Shown here: in pieces, positions 1 through 9,301 of the stretch
Layout of the letters: every line of letters starts with the position of its first letter
How positions within the stretch are numbered: the stretch's first letter is position 1
From: Cerasicoccus sp. TK19100
GTDB taxonomy: Bacteria; Verrucomicrobiota; Verrucomicrobiia; Opitutales; Cerasicoccaceae
Length of the DNA stretch: 64,000 bases
Assembly: GCF_027257155.1 (NCBI RefSeq)
Contig: NZ_JAPWDU010000004.1
Coordinates: 434,001-498,000 of the forward strand
Direction of reading: 5' to 3'
The notes under the pieces: model-generated
What the model was told of the DNA's origin: nothing
Database searches by the model: none
The model's input: only the letters and a program-made list of their open reading frames with translations
Position numbers and translations under genes: made by a program

Positions 1-125
1 GCAACAGACTGGTAAAAGACGCGGTCTGCGCAATGCCGACTTTGAGAATTTGCTGCCTCGAAATCAGCACCCGTGAAAAATGGCGTGCGAAGCATCCCGG
101 TATCCGTCATTAGAAAACTGAGGGA

Positions 126-887
126 ATGCTAAACATACTGCCCATTCTATTCATCGCGGTTTCCTGCCTTTATTCCATGGCAGGGTTTGGCGGCGGCTCC
201 ACTTACATTGCGCTCTTAGCAATCAGCGGGCTGCCCCTGGCAATCATCCCCATCATATCCCTAACGTGCAATCTCATCGTCACCTCACAGGGAAGCATTT
301 TGCTGATCAAACGCGGGCACGCGCAGTGGTCCATTCTCCTCCCTCTCTTGATTGGCTCTATACCGGCCGCATTCTTGGGCGGCGCTTGGCGGCTCCCGCA
401 AGAGGCATTCCTCGGCATACTAGCCGCAGCATTGACTATTGCCGGCTTGGCAATGCTTGCGCAAAACGTGCTCTACAAACGGAAAACCGAAAAAGTTCAA
501 CAGCCCAAACCAATCATCCTTGCTGGCGCGGGCGTGGCCCTTGGCTTACTTGCTGGCGTTACCGGAATTGGTGGCGGCATTTACCTGGCCCCTGTCATGC
601 ATTTATTAGGCTGGGCGCGGGCGCACACCATCGCCACCTGCACATCGCTGTTCATTGCGTTTAACAGCGTTGCCGGGCTCTTGGGCCAGTTGACCAAAGG
701 CGGGCAATTACTCAGCGAAGCACCACTATGGATTCTGATTGGCTGCCCAATTGCCGTCATCATCGGCGGTCGTCTCGGCAGCTATTTACTAACGAACAAG
801 CTGCCTCAAGCGCGCGTGCGACTCATCACGGCGATCGTCATACTGATGGTGTCGGTGCGGCTTTGGCTGAAACTGTGGGTCGCTTAA
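126..887 (+). CDS. TauE/SafE (TSUP) family membrane permease
   Basis: A 253-residue, strongly hydrophobic protein with about eight membrane segments in two similar halves. The glycine-rich stretches GFGGGST near residue 20 and GVTGIGGGIY near residue 145 are the paired signature of the TauE/SafE sulfite/organosulfonate exporter family. Members move small anions across the inner membrane, but the substrate cannot be read from sequence. A GAGG-like Shine-Dalgarno lies just before the ATG. The last ~100 bases overlap the 3' end of the convergent peroxidase gene, and both frames stay open through the overlap. No metabolic partner gene sits nearby to indicate a substrate. Confidence 0.88.
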   Translation: MLNILPILFIAVSCLYSMAGFGGGSTYIALLAISGLPLAIIPIISLTCNLIVTSQGSILLIKRGHAQWSILLPLLIGSIPAAFLGGAWRLPQEAFLGILAAALTIAGLAMLAQNVLYKRKTEKVQQPKPIILAGAGVALGLLAGVTGIGGGIYLAPVMHLLGWARAHTIATCTSLFIAFNSVAGLLGQLTKGGQLLSEAPLWILIGCPIAVIIGGRLGSYLLTNKLPQARVRLITAIVILMVSVRLWLKLWVA

Positions 888-2609
888 CGTCTTTAAAAAT
901 GCCACCAGCGCAGCCTGGTCCTCCGTGCTCAGGTTCAGCCCACCACGCGGATGCTTAGCCAGATTTGGGTCCAGCGTTTCCGATGACTCAACCCCGCTAC
1001 TGTAGTGTTCGATCACTTCCTCCAGAGTCGCGAAGCGCCCATCATGCATGTACGGCGCAGTTAGCGCCACGTTGCGCAACGAAGGCGTCACGAACTTGCC
1101 CACATCCGCCGACTTACCCGTCACCTTGCCGCGACCAGTGTCCCCCCGCAGCAATGCCAGGCCGTTGTTGTGAAATTGATTGTCGCTGAAAAGCGCCCCA
1201 CCGTGGCAGTGAAAACAATCTGCTCCGAACTGTCGCGAGCGCGGCTCAAACTCGGTCATGAAAAGTTCGAAGCCACGCTTTTCAGTGGTGGTCAGTTCCG
1301 CTTCGCCACGCATCGCCTGATCAAATCGCGAGTCGAACGAGGTCAGGGTTAACAAGAAACTTTCCAAGGCCAACCCAAGGTTCCTCTCGCTGATTTCACC
1401 CTCACCGAATGCTTCCTTGAACGCTATACGATAATATTGATCAGCCTTCAGTTCAGCCAGAAGTGCATCCATATCGGACCCCATCTCAACCGGATCGATG
1501 ATCGGATGCAGCACCTGCTCGCGAAGGCCGGTCACGCGGCCATCCCAGAAAAAATGCTCCTTCCATGCCAGGTTAAAGAGCGGCATTGAATGCCTTGCCG
1601 TTCGCTGACGATCAACCCCCATACTCATGACGCGGCGGTCTGCAAAGGCCTCCTCAGGCTGGTGACAGTTGACGCAAGATATACGGTTGCTACGCGAAAG
1701 GCGGTGATCAAAAAAAAGTCTGCGCCCCAACTCTACGCGCTCGACAATCAGCGGGTTGTCCGGAGGCAGTGCCGGCCGTGGAAACCGCCCACTCAAGCGG
1801 AACGGATATGGCTCAAAATGATCCGGCATGTCAATGGGCGTTACCGATGCCACCATCGCACCTGGGTTGTGTTTAACGATACGCGACACCGAAAAGGCGC
1901 TCAATATATTGGTGGCCAGCTTGGCAGCAACTAAGTCCCCTTCCCGCGAGTGCGTTGATACGCCGTCGGCGGCAAAGGCGATCGGCTCAGGCGCATGAAA
2001 CCAAGACGCCAAATCGAGGCTCAAATGAATCTCGACCGCATCCTCCGCCTGAAAGGTCAACGGCAATGTAACGAGTCGGTAGTTCCAATCATTCGCCAAG
2101 TGATAGACAAAACCGGACAGGGATTCACCCTCACGATAGCGACCTTCAATCGCGGCAAAAATATAACCGCCCTGCCAGCCCCAATGCAGATTGTTCAGCG
2201 CAGGGTTGAGCGGATGGTCCGCCGGCCAAGCACTCGGGTCAGCATGATTACGCGCGCTCTCGACCCCCACCGCAAAGCGCAAGGCCCGATAACGACCATC
2301 AGGAATATTCTCTAGCCAAATGCTTTCCCGGCGGCTGGCCAAATCGACCCAAGCCACGCTGTCAGCGATTTCCACCCATTCACCACTTTCACTTTGCAAT
2401 GCAAAGTTACTCAGCAAGTAGCTAAGCCGGGTAAGCGAAAAGGTTTCCCCTGCCCGCGTTTCGTAGCGAAGTGAATCCAGTTGCAACCGCTGCCCGTCGT
2501 AGTGATGAGCGATGGACACCTTAACGGGATTGGCTGCAATCGCGCAGGAACTAAGGCACAGCCATAGCAGCAAAGTCAGCGATCTGCAACTTGCCCGAGG
2601 TAGAGACAT
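789..2609 (-). CDS. Secreted MbnP-like domain fused to di-heme MauG/MbnH-type cytochrome c peroxidase
   Basis: A 606-residue protein with a signal peptide ending near AIA-A. Residues ~25-250 look like the MbnP copper-protein family: NLHWGWQGGYIFAAIEG and a closing DLASWFHAP segment. Residues ~270-590 are a bacterial di-heme cytochrome c peroxidase with two c-type heme motifs, CVNCH (about 311-315) and CFHCH (about 464-468), plus the family segments NRISC, FWDGR and APYMHDGR. In methanotrophs MbnP and the MauG-like MbnH are separate, adjacent proteins, and MbnH oxidises a Trp of MbnP. Here both occupy one frame. A GTG at 2618 is also in frame, but GGAGG abuts it and lies 9 nt before the ATG at 2609, so the ATG is preferred. 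The gene follows 2626-2850 closely and is probably co-transcribed with it. The 3' end overlaps the TSUP gene. Confidence 0.87.
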   Translation of the reverse strand: MSLPRASCRSLTLLLWLCLSSCAIAANPVKVSIAHHYDGQRLQLDSLRYETRAGETFSLTRLSYLLSNFALQSESGEWVEIADSVAWVDLASRRESIWLENIPDGRYRALRFAVGVESARNHADPSAWPADHPLNPALNNLHWGWQGGYIFAAIEGRYREGESLSGFVYHLANDWNYRLVTLPLTFQAEDAVEIHLSLDLASWFHAPEPIAFAADGVSTHSREGDLVAAKLATNILSAFSVSRIVKHNPGAMVASVTPIDMPDHFEPYPFRLSGRFPRPALPPDNPLIVERVELGRRLFFDHRLSRSNRISCVNCHQPEEAFADRRVMSMGVDRQRTARHSMPLFNLAWKEHFFWDGRVTGLREQVLHPIIDPVEMGSDMDALLAELKADQYYRIAFKEAFGEGEISERNLGLALESFLLTLTSFDSRFDQAMRGEAELTTTEKRGFELFMTEFEPRSRQFGADCFHCHGGALFSDNQFHNNGLALLRGDTGRGKVTGKSADVGKFVTPSLRNVALTAPYMHDGRFATLEEVIEHYSSGVESSETLDPNLAKHPRGGLNLSTEDQAALVAFLKTLSDPQFQPKPHRHHQYDDRRDESHARLRQLVR

Positions 2610-2625
2610 GCGACTCACCCTCCGC

Positions 2626-2850
2626 TTAATTAATCGTCCAGGCCGTTGCCGTGGTCGAGGTGCGATCAGTGATGTTCACGAGCGTGGCGGATTGAATCGG
2701 TGACGGCCGGATCGCTATCGCGTCGCGCGCGGCAATGGTTTCATACACGCGCGCATATTTGGTCGAGTTGTCCGTAATCCAGGTCGTTAGCTGGACATCG
2801 GCGTGGAGCGAGAGTGTGATGGCTGCGGAAAAGAATAGTGCGTATTTCAT
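2626..2850 (-). CDS. Small secreted protein resembling the N-terminus of YHYH-domain proteins, possibly truncated
   Basis: A 74-residue product with a convincing signal peptide (residues 1-17, cleaved near LHA-D) followed by LTTWITDNSTKYARVYET. From memory, this opening resembles secreted YHYH-domain proteins, which often sit beside MbnP and cytochrome c peroxidase genes. The rest of that domain is absent, so this is either a short functional protein or a decayed remnant. It stops about 16 nt before the peroxidase ATG, which suggests one transcript. The signal peptide argues that the reading frame is real; the family assignment is tentative. Confidence 0.5.
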   Translation of the reverse strand: MKYALFFSAAITLSLHADVQLTTWITDNSTKYARVYETIAARDAIAIRPSPIQSATLVNITDRTSTTATAWTIN

Positions 2851-2983
2851 GTCGCAAATATTGGGGACGCTCCAAGGTAAACGAAGCGATTAAAGCGAAA
2901 CCAGAGCAGGTGCTCCGATTCAGGATAACCCCATTATAAGCATGGTCCATTAACCGCAGATTAATGGCCGAAAAATTGTGCTT

Positions 2984-4462
2984 TTACTGCACGTTGACGG
3001 CGTCTTCGATGATGTCCGTTTCGGTCACCGAAAGCCAACCACCGCCCAAGGCTTTATAAAGCGCTACGATGCTGTTCATCGAGTCGGTTTGGCTCGAAAC
3101 CAGTCGTGTTTGCTGCTCGTAAAGCGCACGTTGCATATCGAGCACGTTGTTAAAATCCGTCAGCCCGTTTTCATACTGCGTCGTCACAAGTTCGACGGCC
3201 ATATCCGTGGCCGAGGTCGCATTATTGAGCAATGAAAACCGCGTCCGGTATTCGTTAATGCTGACCAGTGCGTTCTCGACCTCCTCCATCGCTTCGAGCA
3301 CGGTGTTGCGGTAATTCAGAATCGCTTTTTCGGTCTCCTCTTTCTTGATCTCGATATTGTCGAGCGTGCGACCGGCAGTAAAGATGTTCCAGTGAATCGG
3401 CGCGGCCGCCGTCCAGACGACACTCGACGAATCAAACAAACTGCTGGCCGAACGCGACTCCAAGCCAATCGAACCTTTCAGCGCAAAGCGCGGGTAAAGC
3501 TCTGCCGTAGCAGCACCAATCATCGCAGTGGCAGCTGCGATCTCACGCTCGGCACGTCGAACATCCGGGCGCTGACGCAGGAGATCCGCCGGCACGCCGA
3601 CGGAGAGATTCATGGCGGGCTGCGGCATGACTCCAGTGTCGCCAATCATCGTTTGCAGCTCGTCGATGTCCTTGCCGCAAAGAACCGTCAGCCGGTTGTA
3701 GGCCTGATTCATCCGAATGCGAAACATTGGGATTGCGGCCTGAGTCGCATAGAGGTTCGACTTCGCCTGCTCGATATCCAGCGCGGATGTCAGGCCGTCG
3801 CGAAAGCGTTCTTCAGTTAAGTCCAGAGACTTAGTTTGCGCGTCGATATTTTGCGTGGCCTTGGCGATATGCGCCTGGCTGGAACGTATCTCGATATACG
3901 CCAGCGCGACCTCTGCATAGAGTGACACCAGCACATCACGGTAGCTCTCGACTGATGCCTCGTAGCGCGCGCTTTCGGCCTCCACCTCACGGCGAATGCG
4001 GCCAAAAACGTCAATTTCCCATGCCGCGTCCAGGCCGAAAACCATCATTCCCTGCGACTTAAATCCACCCGGCGGAGCTACCTGGCTCAGGGCACCGTTA
4101 TCACTCAGCTTAGTCGAGGAAGCCCGCGCCCGCGCACCGACCTCGGGCAAATTCTGAGCACCGGTGAACGCCAACCTAGCCCGTGCCTCGCGCACGCTAA
4201 CGAGCGCAGCCTCAGCCGTCAGGTTGGACTCGCGCGCCTGCTCGATTAGCTCGTTGAGCACCGGGTCATTGAAAATTTCCCACCAGGCCTGAATCGGTGC
4301 CGAGGGTTCATCCGGGGCCTCCTGCATGATGGCGTTATGCCAGGCGTCAGGGGTCTCGATCTGCGGCTCCTTGTAATCCTCACCCACGGTGCAGCCACCT
4401 AAAAAGGCAACTGCCGCCAAGGCCCCCAGCCAGCGTCCCGATTTTTTCAACTCGAAACACAT
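2984..4462 (-). CDS. Outer membrane factor lipoprotein (NodT/OprM type)
   Basis: A 492-residue TolC-type exit duct. The N-terminus has a basic-hydrophobic signal ending in the lipobox LGGC (Cys ~24), followed by TVGEDYK, the usual start of NodT-family outer membrane factors. Two long repeats rich in heptad-like helix follow, with the family phrases ADLLRQRPDVRRAE and YENGLTDFNNVLDMQRALYE. It should form a trimeric outer membrane channel docking with a periplasmic adaptor. It lies 6 nt downstream of the HlyD-type adaptor and is the last gene of a three-gene unit (DUF3302, HlyD, outer membrane factor). No RND pump belongs to this unit, because the pump upstream is closed by its own terminator. 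Confidence 0.93.
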   Translation of the reverse strand: MCFELKKSGRWLGALAAVAFLGGCTVGEDYKEPQIETPDAWHNAIMQEAPDEPSAPIQAWWEIFNDPVLNELIEQARESNLTAEAALVSVREARARLAFTGAQNLPEVGARARASSTKLSDNGALSQVAPPGGFKSQGMMVFGLDAAWEIDVFGRIRREVEAESARYEASVESYRDVLVSLYAEVALAYIEIRSSQAHIAKATQNIDAQTKSLDLTEERFRDGLTSALDIEQAKSNLYATQAAIPMFRIRMNQAYNRLTVLCGKDIDELQTMIGDTGVMPQPAMNLSVGVPADLLRQRPDVRRAEREIAAATAMIGAATAELYPRFALKGSIGLESRSASSLFDSSSVVWTAAAPIHWNIFTAGRTLDNIEIKKEETEKAILNYRNTVLEAMEEVENALVSINEYRTRFSLLNNATSATDMAVELVTTQYENGLTDFNNVLDMQRALYEQQTRLVSSQTDSMNSIVALYKALGGGWLSVTETDIIEDAVNVQ

Positions 4463-4468
4463 AGCCGC

Positions 4469-5599
4469 TTAGAAGGGGTTGAACAGGTAGTTCAGGTAGC
4501 TCTCGGAACGGATTTCGATTTGTCGCAAAACGACCAATAAATCGATCGCCTTCTTCGAGTGAACGGCGATTAGCGCTGCCGAGCCAAAGCGAATGGGATA
4601 GTCCGGATCTTCGTTCGTAATCTTAAGCCGCATGGCGTAACCCAGACTCGGGTGGTTCATACCCTCGTGCGGGATCATGCCGCTGGGCGTACCTTGAGCG
4701 CCATAGGAAGCCCAACCGATGCTGATCACCTCGGCTTCAAATACCTTCCCTGGATACATGGCAAAAGCCACCTCGGCCTTGTCTCCCACGCGCACATGCT
4801 GCATGCCGCGCTGATCAAACTCACCCACGATCCAGTATTCCTGATCGTTGACGAACGGCATCACCGGCTGCTTCATACGGATGAAAGATCCCGGATAAAG
4901 CTGCATGTTCGGCACATAGCCGTCGGACGGCGCGCGGATGATGACCTGGTCTAAATTATATTGCGCAAGTGCCAGCTCGGCCTCGATCTCGGCCACCTTT
5001 GCGTGTTGCCCGTCCATCATCGCATCGTAGGCAATGTTGGCCGAGCGCAAGGTCGCGATGTTGACCTCCAGTTGCGCCTCGGCGTTTTTCAATGTCTGCT
5101 GCTGCTGCTGAATGCGTATGGTGGCGACGGCGTTCTTCTTATTCGCAGCGGTGAGCTCTTCGAGCTTTTCCTTTTCGAGTTCGACTTGGGCCTTGGCCTG
5201 CTCAACGCGTGCTTTAGCTTCATCGATCTGAGCCAGTTGAGTCGCAACCTGGGCCTTGGCGAGCACCAACTCGGCCTGGTGTTTCTTCACGCGGTCTTCC
5301 CATGGCTTCGGATCCATCTTAAAGAGCGGGTCGCCCTCTTTCACGGGTTCGTTGGCGTGGATGTAAACTTCCTCAACGCGGCCACCATACTCCGGAGCCA
5401 TCTGCACCACGTAATTTTGCACGAAGGCAAATTTACTGTAGGGCGTAAATTGCCCCAGCAGCAGCACCTCGGTCAGCGCCGCTGCGGCATACAAGCCAAA
5501 CACAATGAATTGCGTAAAGAGATTCCACGGCAGCAGCTTGTAATCAAAAAACAGCAGCCGGATGAAAAAGAAATAGGCGATCGTGACTAGCAGCTCCAT
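4469..5599 (-). CDS. HlyD-family membrane fusion protein (YiaV/EmrA-like)
   Basis: A 376-residue adaptor. The first ~55 residues hold two hydrophobic stretches that anchor it in the inner membrane. A biotinyl-lipoyl-like half domain follows (VVQMAPEYGGRVEEVYIHANEPVKEGDPLFKMDP), then a long alpha-helical hairpin (~95-210, rich in K/A/E/Q with coiled-coil character), the second lipoyl half (VIIRAPSDGYVPN) and a beta-barrel region. Such adaptors link an inner membrane protein to a TolC-type channel for drug or solute export. It follows the DUF3302 gene by 6 nt and precedes the outer membrane factor by 6 nt, so the three are co-transcribed. The DUF3302-HlyD pairing matches E. coli yiaW-yiaV. Confidence 0.9.
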   Translation of the reverse strand: MELLVTIAYFFFIRLLFFDYKLLPWNLFTQFIVFGLYAAAALTEVLLLGQFTPYSKFAFVQNYVVQMAPEYGGRVEEVYIHANEPVKEGDPLFKMDPKPWEDRVKKHQAELVLAKAQVATQLAQIDEAKARVEQAKAQVELEKEKLEELTAANKKNAVATIRIQQQQQTLKNAEAQLEVNIATLRSANIAYDAMMDGQHAKVAEIEAELALAQYNLDQVIIRAPSDGYVPNMQLYPGSFIRMKQPVMPFVNDQEYWIVGEFDQRGMQHVRVGDKAEVAFAMYPGKVFEAEVISIGWASYGAQGTPSGMIPHEGMNHPSLGYAMRLKITNEDPDYPIRFGSAALIAVHSKKAIDLLVVLRQIEIRSESYLNYLFNPF

Positions 5600-5605
5600 G
5601 GGTCC

Positions 5606-5968
5606 CTACTTCTGCTCCTTGGTTGGTTTCTTCGGCTCAGACTTTTCAGCCTTGGGTGCCTCGTGGTGGTGCTTGCGATGCTTTTCTAAAAACTCCGGTA
5701 GCGGCTTGGCTGGCTTGGGTTCCTTAACCGGCTCCTCGCGATACATCTTGCCAATGATCGCATTCGAATAGGCCCAAACAAGAGCCAACATCCACAGTGG
5801 AAAGATCAACAGACCGAGCAGCGACGTCACCTCGATCGCCTTCGCTTGCGGGTGCCCGCGGTCTTCCGCCACCTTGCCAGGATAGCAGTGAATCTTCACC
5901 ACTCCCAGCACAATGATGATCACAGAGAAGAAAATCAGCCCCAGTGAAATGTAGTCCAGCTTTGTCAT
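5606..5968 (-). CDS. DUF3302 inner membrane protein (YiaW-like)
   Basis: A 120-residue protein with two membrane helices (about 8-28 and 47-70) around a short loop containing PGKVAEDRGHPQAKAIEV, a pattern of DUF3302 proteins. The C-terminal 40 residues are a charged Lys/His/Glu tail, probably cytoplasmic. Genes of this family regularly precede an HlyD-type adaptor, as here. Its exact role is unknown; it may stand in for a pump partner of the adaptor. It is the first gene of the minus-strand unit ending at 2984 and starts after the strong terminator that closes the RND pump gene, so it should have its own promoter in the ~90 bases upstream. Confidence 0.82.
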   Translation of the reverse strand: MTKLDYISLGLIFFSVIIIVLGVVKIHCYPGKVAEDRGHPQAKAIEVTSLLGLLIFPLWMLALVWAYSNAIIGKMYREEPVKEPKPAKPLPEFLEKHRKHHHEAPKAEKSEPKKPTKEQK

Positions 5969-6056
5969 TTTATTACAGCAGAATTTCGAGTGATAGGCAT
6001 CCGGCCCTCCGTGGGCAACCTCTAAGAAGCATTTTTCATGACATCTACCTAAACTG

Positions 6057-6093
6057 TAAAAAACAGCACCCGGGCCTATTCAGGCCCGGGTGC
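6057..6093 (-). terminator. Rho-independent terminator of the RND pump operon
   Basis: A perfect 12-bp stem, GCACCCGGGCCT with its complement, closes a 4-nt loop at 6066-6093. On the minus strand a run of T residues (A-run 6058-6063 on the plus strand) follows it. It lies ~40 nt past the stop codon of the RND gene ending at 6131 and separates that operon from the DUF3302-HlyD-channel unit. Confidence 0.93.
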
Positions 6094-6130
6094 ACATCAA
6101 TAATCACCTGAAAAGTGAAAAAGTCGCGGC

Positions 6131-9100
6131 TTAGCCGCCCGCTCCTCTGCGGCCAGCGGTCAGCTTGCGTATCATCACGTAAAAGGCGGGCGTTAAAAAG
6201 ATACCGACCAGAGTAACGAACAGCATACCGCCAAAGACCGGTGTGCCCAGAGCCTGACGCATTTCCCAGCCGGCACCCGAGGCGATCATCAGCGGCACCA
6301 CGCCCAGAATGAACGCAAACGAGGTCATCAGGATCGGCCGCAAGCGCAGGCGCGAAGCCTCGCTGGCCGCCGTATGCGTATCGACTCCGGCGTCCTCTTG
6401 CTGCTTGGCGAACTCCACGATTAGAATCGCGTTTTTCGCCGCCAGGCCGATCAACACCACGAAGCCGATTTGGTTCAGGATATTGTTATCCATGCCGCGC
6501 AGCCAGATCAGCCAGATCGCACCAAACAAGCAGAGCGGCACGATGATAATCACCGCCAGCGGCAGCGACCAGTTCTCATACTGCGCCACGAGCACGAAGA
6601 ACACGAACAGCACCGCCAAGGGGAAAATATACAGGCTGGAGTTGCCCACCTTCTCCTGTTGATAAGCCAGATCGGTCCACTCAAAGCTCATGCCCGGCGG
6701 CAATATTTCATCGGCCAGTCGCGCCATCGTTTCGAGCGATTGCCCCGTGCTGTAACCAGGCGAGGTATTGCCCTGTAACTCCGCGGACGGGAACAGGTTG
6801 TAACGCACCACGCGGTCCGGACCAGCAATGGATTGGACATCCACCAGTGAGCCCAACGGCACCATCTGCCCGGCAGCATTACGCGTTTTCAGCCGGGAAA
6901 TATCCTCGGCCTCGTCGCGGAATTCTGACTCCGCTTGCGCCGTGAGTCGATAGGTGCGACCAAAGAGGTTGACGTCGTTAATATACAGCGAGCCGAGGAA
7001 CACCTGTAGCGTCTGGAAGATGTTGCTCAACGGCACGTCGAGCATCTTTGCCTTTTCGCGGTCGACCTCCACATACAGTTGCGGCACGTTCGCGCGAAAC
7101 GGCGTGAAGACCTGGTTAAGCCCGGGCTCCTGATTGGCCGCCATCATCAGCTGCATCGTCGCGTCTTGCAGTGCCGTATAGCCCAGACCCGCGCGATCCT
7201 GCACCTGCATTTTCCAGCCGCCACCGTTACCGATGCCGCGCACCGAGGGCGGCGGAATCACAATCACGAAGGCGTCGCGAATATCGGCCAGGCTCGCTTG
7301 TAAACGCCCCAAAATAGCCTCACCGCTCAGCTCTGGGTCCTTGCGTTCGTCAAATGGATCGAAGGGCGTAAAGATCGCTGCGGAGTTGGTCGAGTTGGCA
7401 AAGGTCGCGCCGTTAAAGCCAGCAAAGGCGACCACATTGGCAATGCCGTCGATCTCCAGAGCGCGGCCCGCCACCTCTTGCACCAGTTCATCCGTACGCT
7501 CCAGTGAAGCGCCATCGGGCAGTTGCAAAACGACGATGCCGTAGCCCTGGTCCGTCGGCGGCACGAAGCCACCCGGCACGAGTTTGAAGCCCCAGCCCGT
7601 TAGCACCAGCAGCCCGACAAAGATCAACGAGGCAATAAAGCCCATCCGCACGAAGCGCTGAATGATGTTGGAATACCCGTTGGTGAAGCGACCGAAGGCC
7701 CAGTTGAACGCTTTGAAAAACCAGCCAAAGCAGAAGTCGATAATGCGCTGAATAAAGTCCGGCTTCGCGCCATGAGGCCGCAGTAGGAACACGCCCAGTG
7801 CGGGGCTCAGCGTCAGCGAAACGAATCCGGAAATGCCCACAGAGATCGCGATCGTCAACGCGAACTGGCGATAGAACTGGCCGGTCAAGCCGGGCAGAAA
7901 CGCCGTCGGTATAAAGATCGCCGCCATCACCAGCGTCGCCGAAATCAGCGGCCCGGTAATCTCTGTCATCGCCTTGCGTGCGGCATCGCGGTTCGACAAA
8001 CCCTGGTCGAGGTTTCGCTCAATGTTCTCCACCACGACAATGGCGTCGTCCACCACGATACCAATGGCGAGCACCATGCCGAACAGCGTCAGGTTGTTGA
8101 TGGAAAAGTCCAACGCCGCCATCGCCGCGAACGTGCCGATCAACGAAACCGGGATCGCCGTGAGTGGAATCAGGGATGCACGCCACGATTGCAGGAACAC
8201 GATGATCACGATCACCACGAGCACGATGGCTTCGAGGATCGTGTGGAAAACGGCGTCAATCGACTCGCTGATGAACACCGTCGGGTCGTAGATAATGTCG
8301 TAGGCTAAGCCGGGCGGAAACGATTTTTCCAGCTCCTTCATTTCTTCGCGGATACGCTGCGAAGTCGCCAACGCGTTGGAGCCCGGGCGTTGGTTAATGG
8401 GCATCGCGACGGCGGGCGTCGTGCCCATGTAATTGTTCACGTTGTAGTCAACGGCACCCAGTTCGATGCGGGCAACGTCTTGCAGAAACACCACGGCCCC
8501 CTCGGCGTCGTCGCGCTTGACGACCACGTCTTCAAACTGTTCCACCGTGCTTAGGCGGCCGAGCGTGCTGACGCTCAGTTGGTAGGCGCTGTCGCTCTGC
8601 CGCGGCTCCTGGCCAATGATGCCCGCGGCCACCTGCACGTTTTGCTCGCGCAGCGCGTCCACGATGTCGCCAGTGGTGATCTCCAGGTTCGCCATGCGCT
8701 CCGGGTCGAGCCACACACGCATGCTATATTCGCGCGAACCAAAGGTGCGCACCGCGCCAACGCCATCAATGCGGCGCAGCGACTCACGCACTTGGCGGAT
8801 CGCGTAGTTACTCACGTATTCGCGGTCCAACGAGTTGTCCGGCGAATACATTTGCACAACGAGCAGCAAGTCCGGCACGCTCTTTTCCACGGTGATGCCG
8901 ATCTGCCGCGTCTGCTCGGGCAATCTCGGCTCCGCCACGGCCACGCGGTTCTGCACGAGCACCTGCGCCGTATCGAGATCGGTCCCGAGCTCGAAGGTGA
9001 TCGTTATCTGCACTGAGCCGTCCGCCGTACTCGACGAGGCCATGTAGATCATGTTTTCGACGCCGTTAATCTCCTGCTCCAGCGGAGCGGCAACGGTATC

Positions 9101-9280
9101 GGCCAAAGTTTCCGGCGTTGCGCCCGGAAGGCTGGCGCGCACCACTACCGTGGGCGGCGATACCTCGGGGAACTGCGCCGTGGGCAGGCTAAAATACGAC
9201 AGCCCGCCGATGATCATAATCACCAGCGAAAGCACCACGGCAAAGCGCGGCCGGTCGATAAAGAAGTGGGAAATATTCAT
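6131..9280 (-). CDS. RND multidrug efflux pump, HAE1 (AcrB/MexB) type
   Basis: A 1049-residue inner membrane transporter of full AcrB length. It starts with the family N-terminus MNISHFFIDRPRFAVVLSLV, has twelve predicted membrane helices and two large periplasmic loops, and carries the proton-relay pair in TM4 ([18 protein letters not shown], near residue 405). Other HAE1 segments are PTAQFPEVSPP and FVPPTDQGYG. It should export hydrophobic or amphiphilic compounds by proton antiport in a trimer, with the adaptor at 9302 and the channel at 10479. It is the last gene of the outer membrane factor-adaptor-pump operon and is closed by the terminator at 6057-6093. Control by the TetR protein at 11986 is likely. 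Confidence 0.96.
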   Translation of the reverse strand: MNISHFFIDRPRFAVVLSLVIMIIGGLSYFSLPTAQFPEVSPPTVVVRASLPGATPETLADTVAAPLEQEINGVENMIYMASSSTADGSVQITITFELGTDLDTAQVLVQNRVAVAEPRLPEQTRQIGITVEKSVPDLLLVVQMYSPDNSLDREYVSNYAIRQVRESLRRIDGVGAVRTFGSREYSMRVWLDPERMANLEITTGDIVDALREQNVQVAAGIIGQEPRQSDSAYQLSVSTLGRLSTVEQFEDVVVKRDDAEGAVVFLQDVARIELGAVDYNVNNYMGTTPAVAMPINQRPGSNALATSQRIREEMKELEKSFPPGLAYDIIYDPTVFISESIDAVFHTILEAIVLVVIVIIVFLQSWRASLIPLTAIPVSLIGTFAAMAALDFSINNLTLFGMVLAIGIVVDDAIVVVENIERNLDQGLSNRDAARKAMTEITGPLISATLVMAAIFIPTAFLPGLTGQFYRQFALTIAISVGISGFVSLTLSPALGVFLLRPHGAKPDFIQRIIDFCFGWFFKAFNWAFGRFTNGYSNIIQRFVRMGFIASLIFVGLLVLTGWGFKLVPGGFVPPTDQGYGIVVLQLPDGASLERTDELVQEVAGRALEIDGIANVVAFAGFNGATFANSTNSAAIFTPFDPFDERKDPELSGEAILGRLQASLADIRDAFVIVIPPPSVRGIGNGGGWKMQVQDRAGLGYTALQDATMQLMMAANQEPGLNQVFTPFRANVPQLYVEVDREKAKMLDVPLSNIFQTLQVFLGSLYINDVNLFGRTYRLTAQAESEFRDEAEDISRLKTRNAAGQMVPLGSLVDVQSIAGPDRVVRYNLFPSAELQGNTSPGYSTGQSLETMARLADEILPPGMSFEWTDLAYQQEKVGNSSLYIFPLAVLFVFFVLVAQYENWSLPLAVIIIVPLCLFGAIWLIWLRGMDNNILNQIGFVVLIGLAAKNAILIVEFAKQQEDAGVDTHTAASEASRLRLRPILMTSFAFILGVVPLMIASGAGWEMRQALGTPVFGGMLFVTLVGIFLTPAFYVMIRKLTAGRRGAGG

Positions 9281-9301
9281 GACTCCGGGTGTTGGGAGAT
9301 A

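Noticed and set aside
2950-2975. CCATTAA/TTAATGG hairpin after the outer membrane factor gene as a terminator
   Set aside because: The stem is AT-rich and no T-tract follows it on the minus strand.
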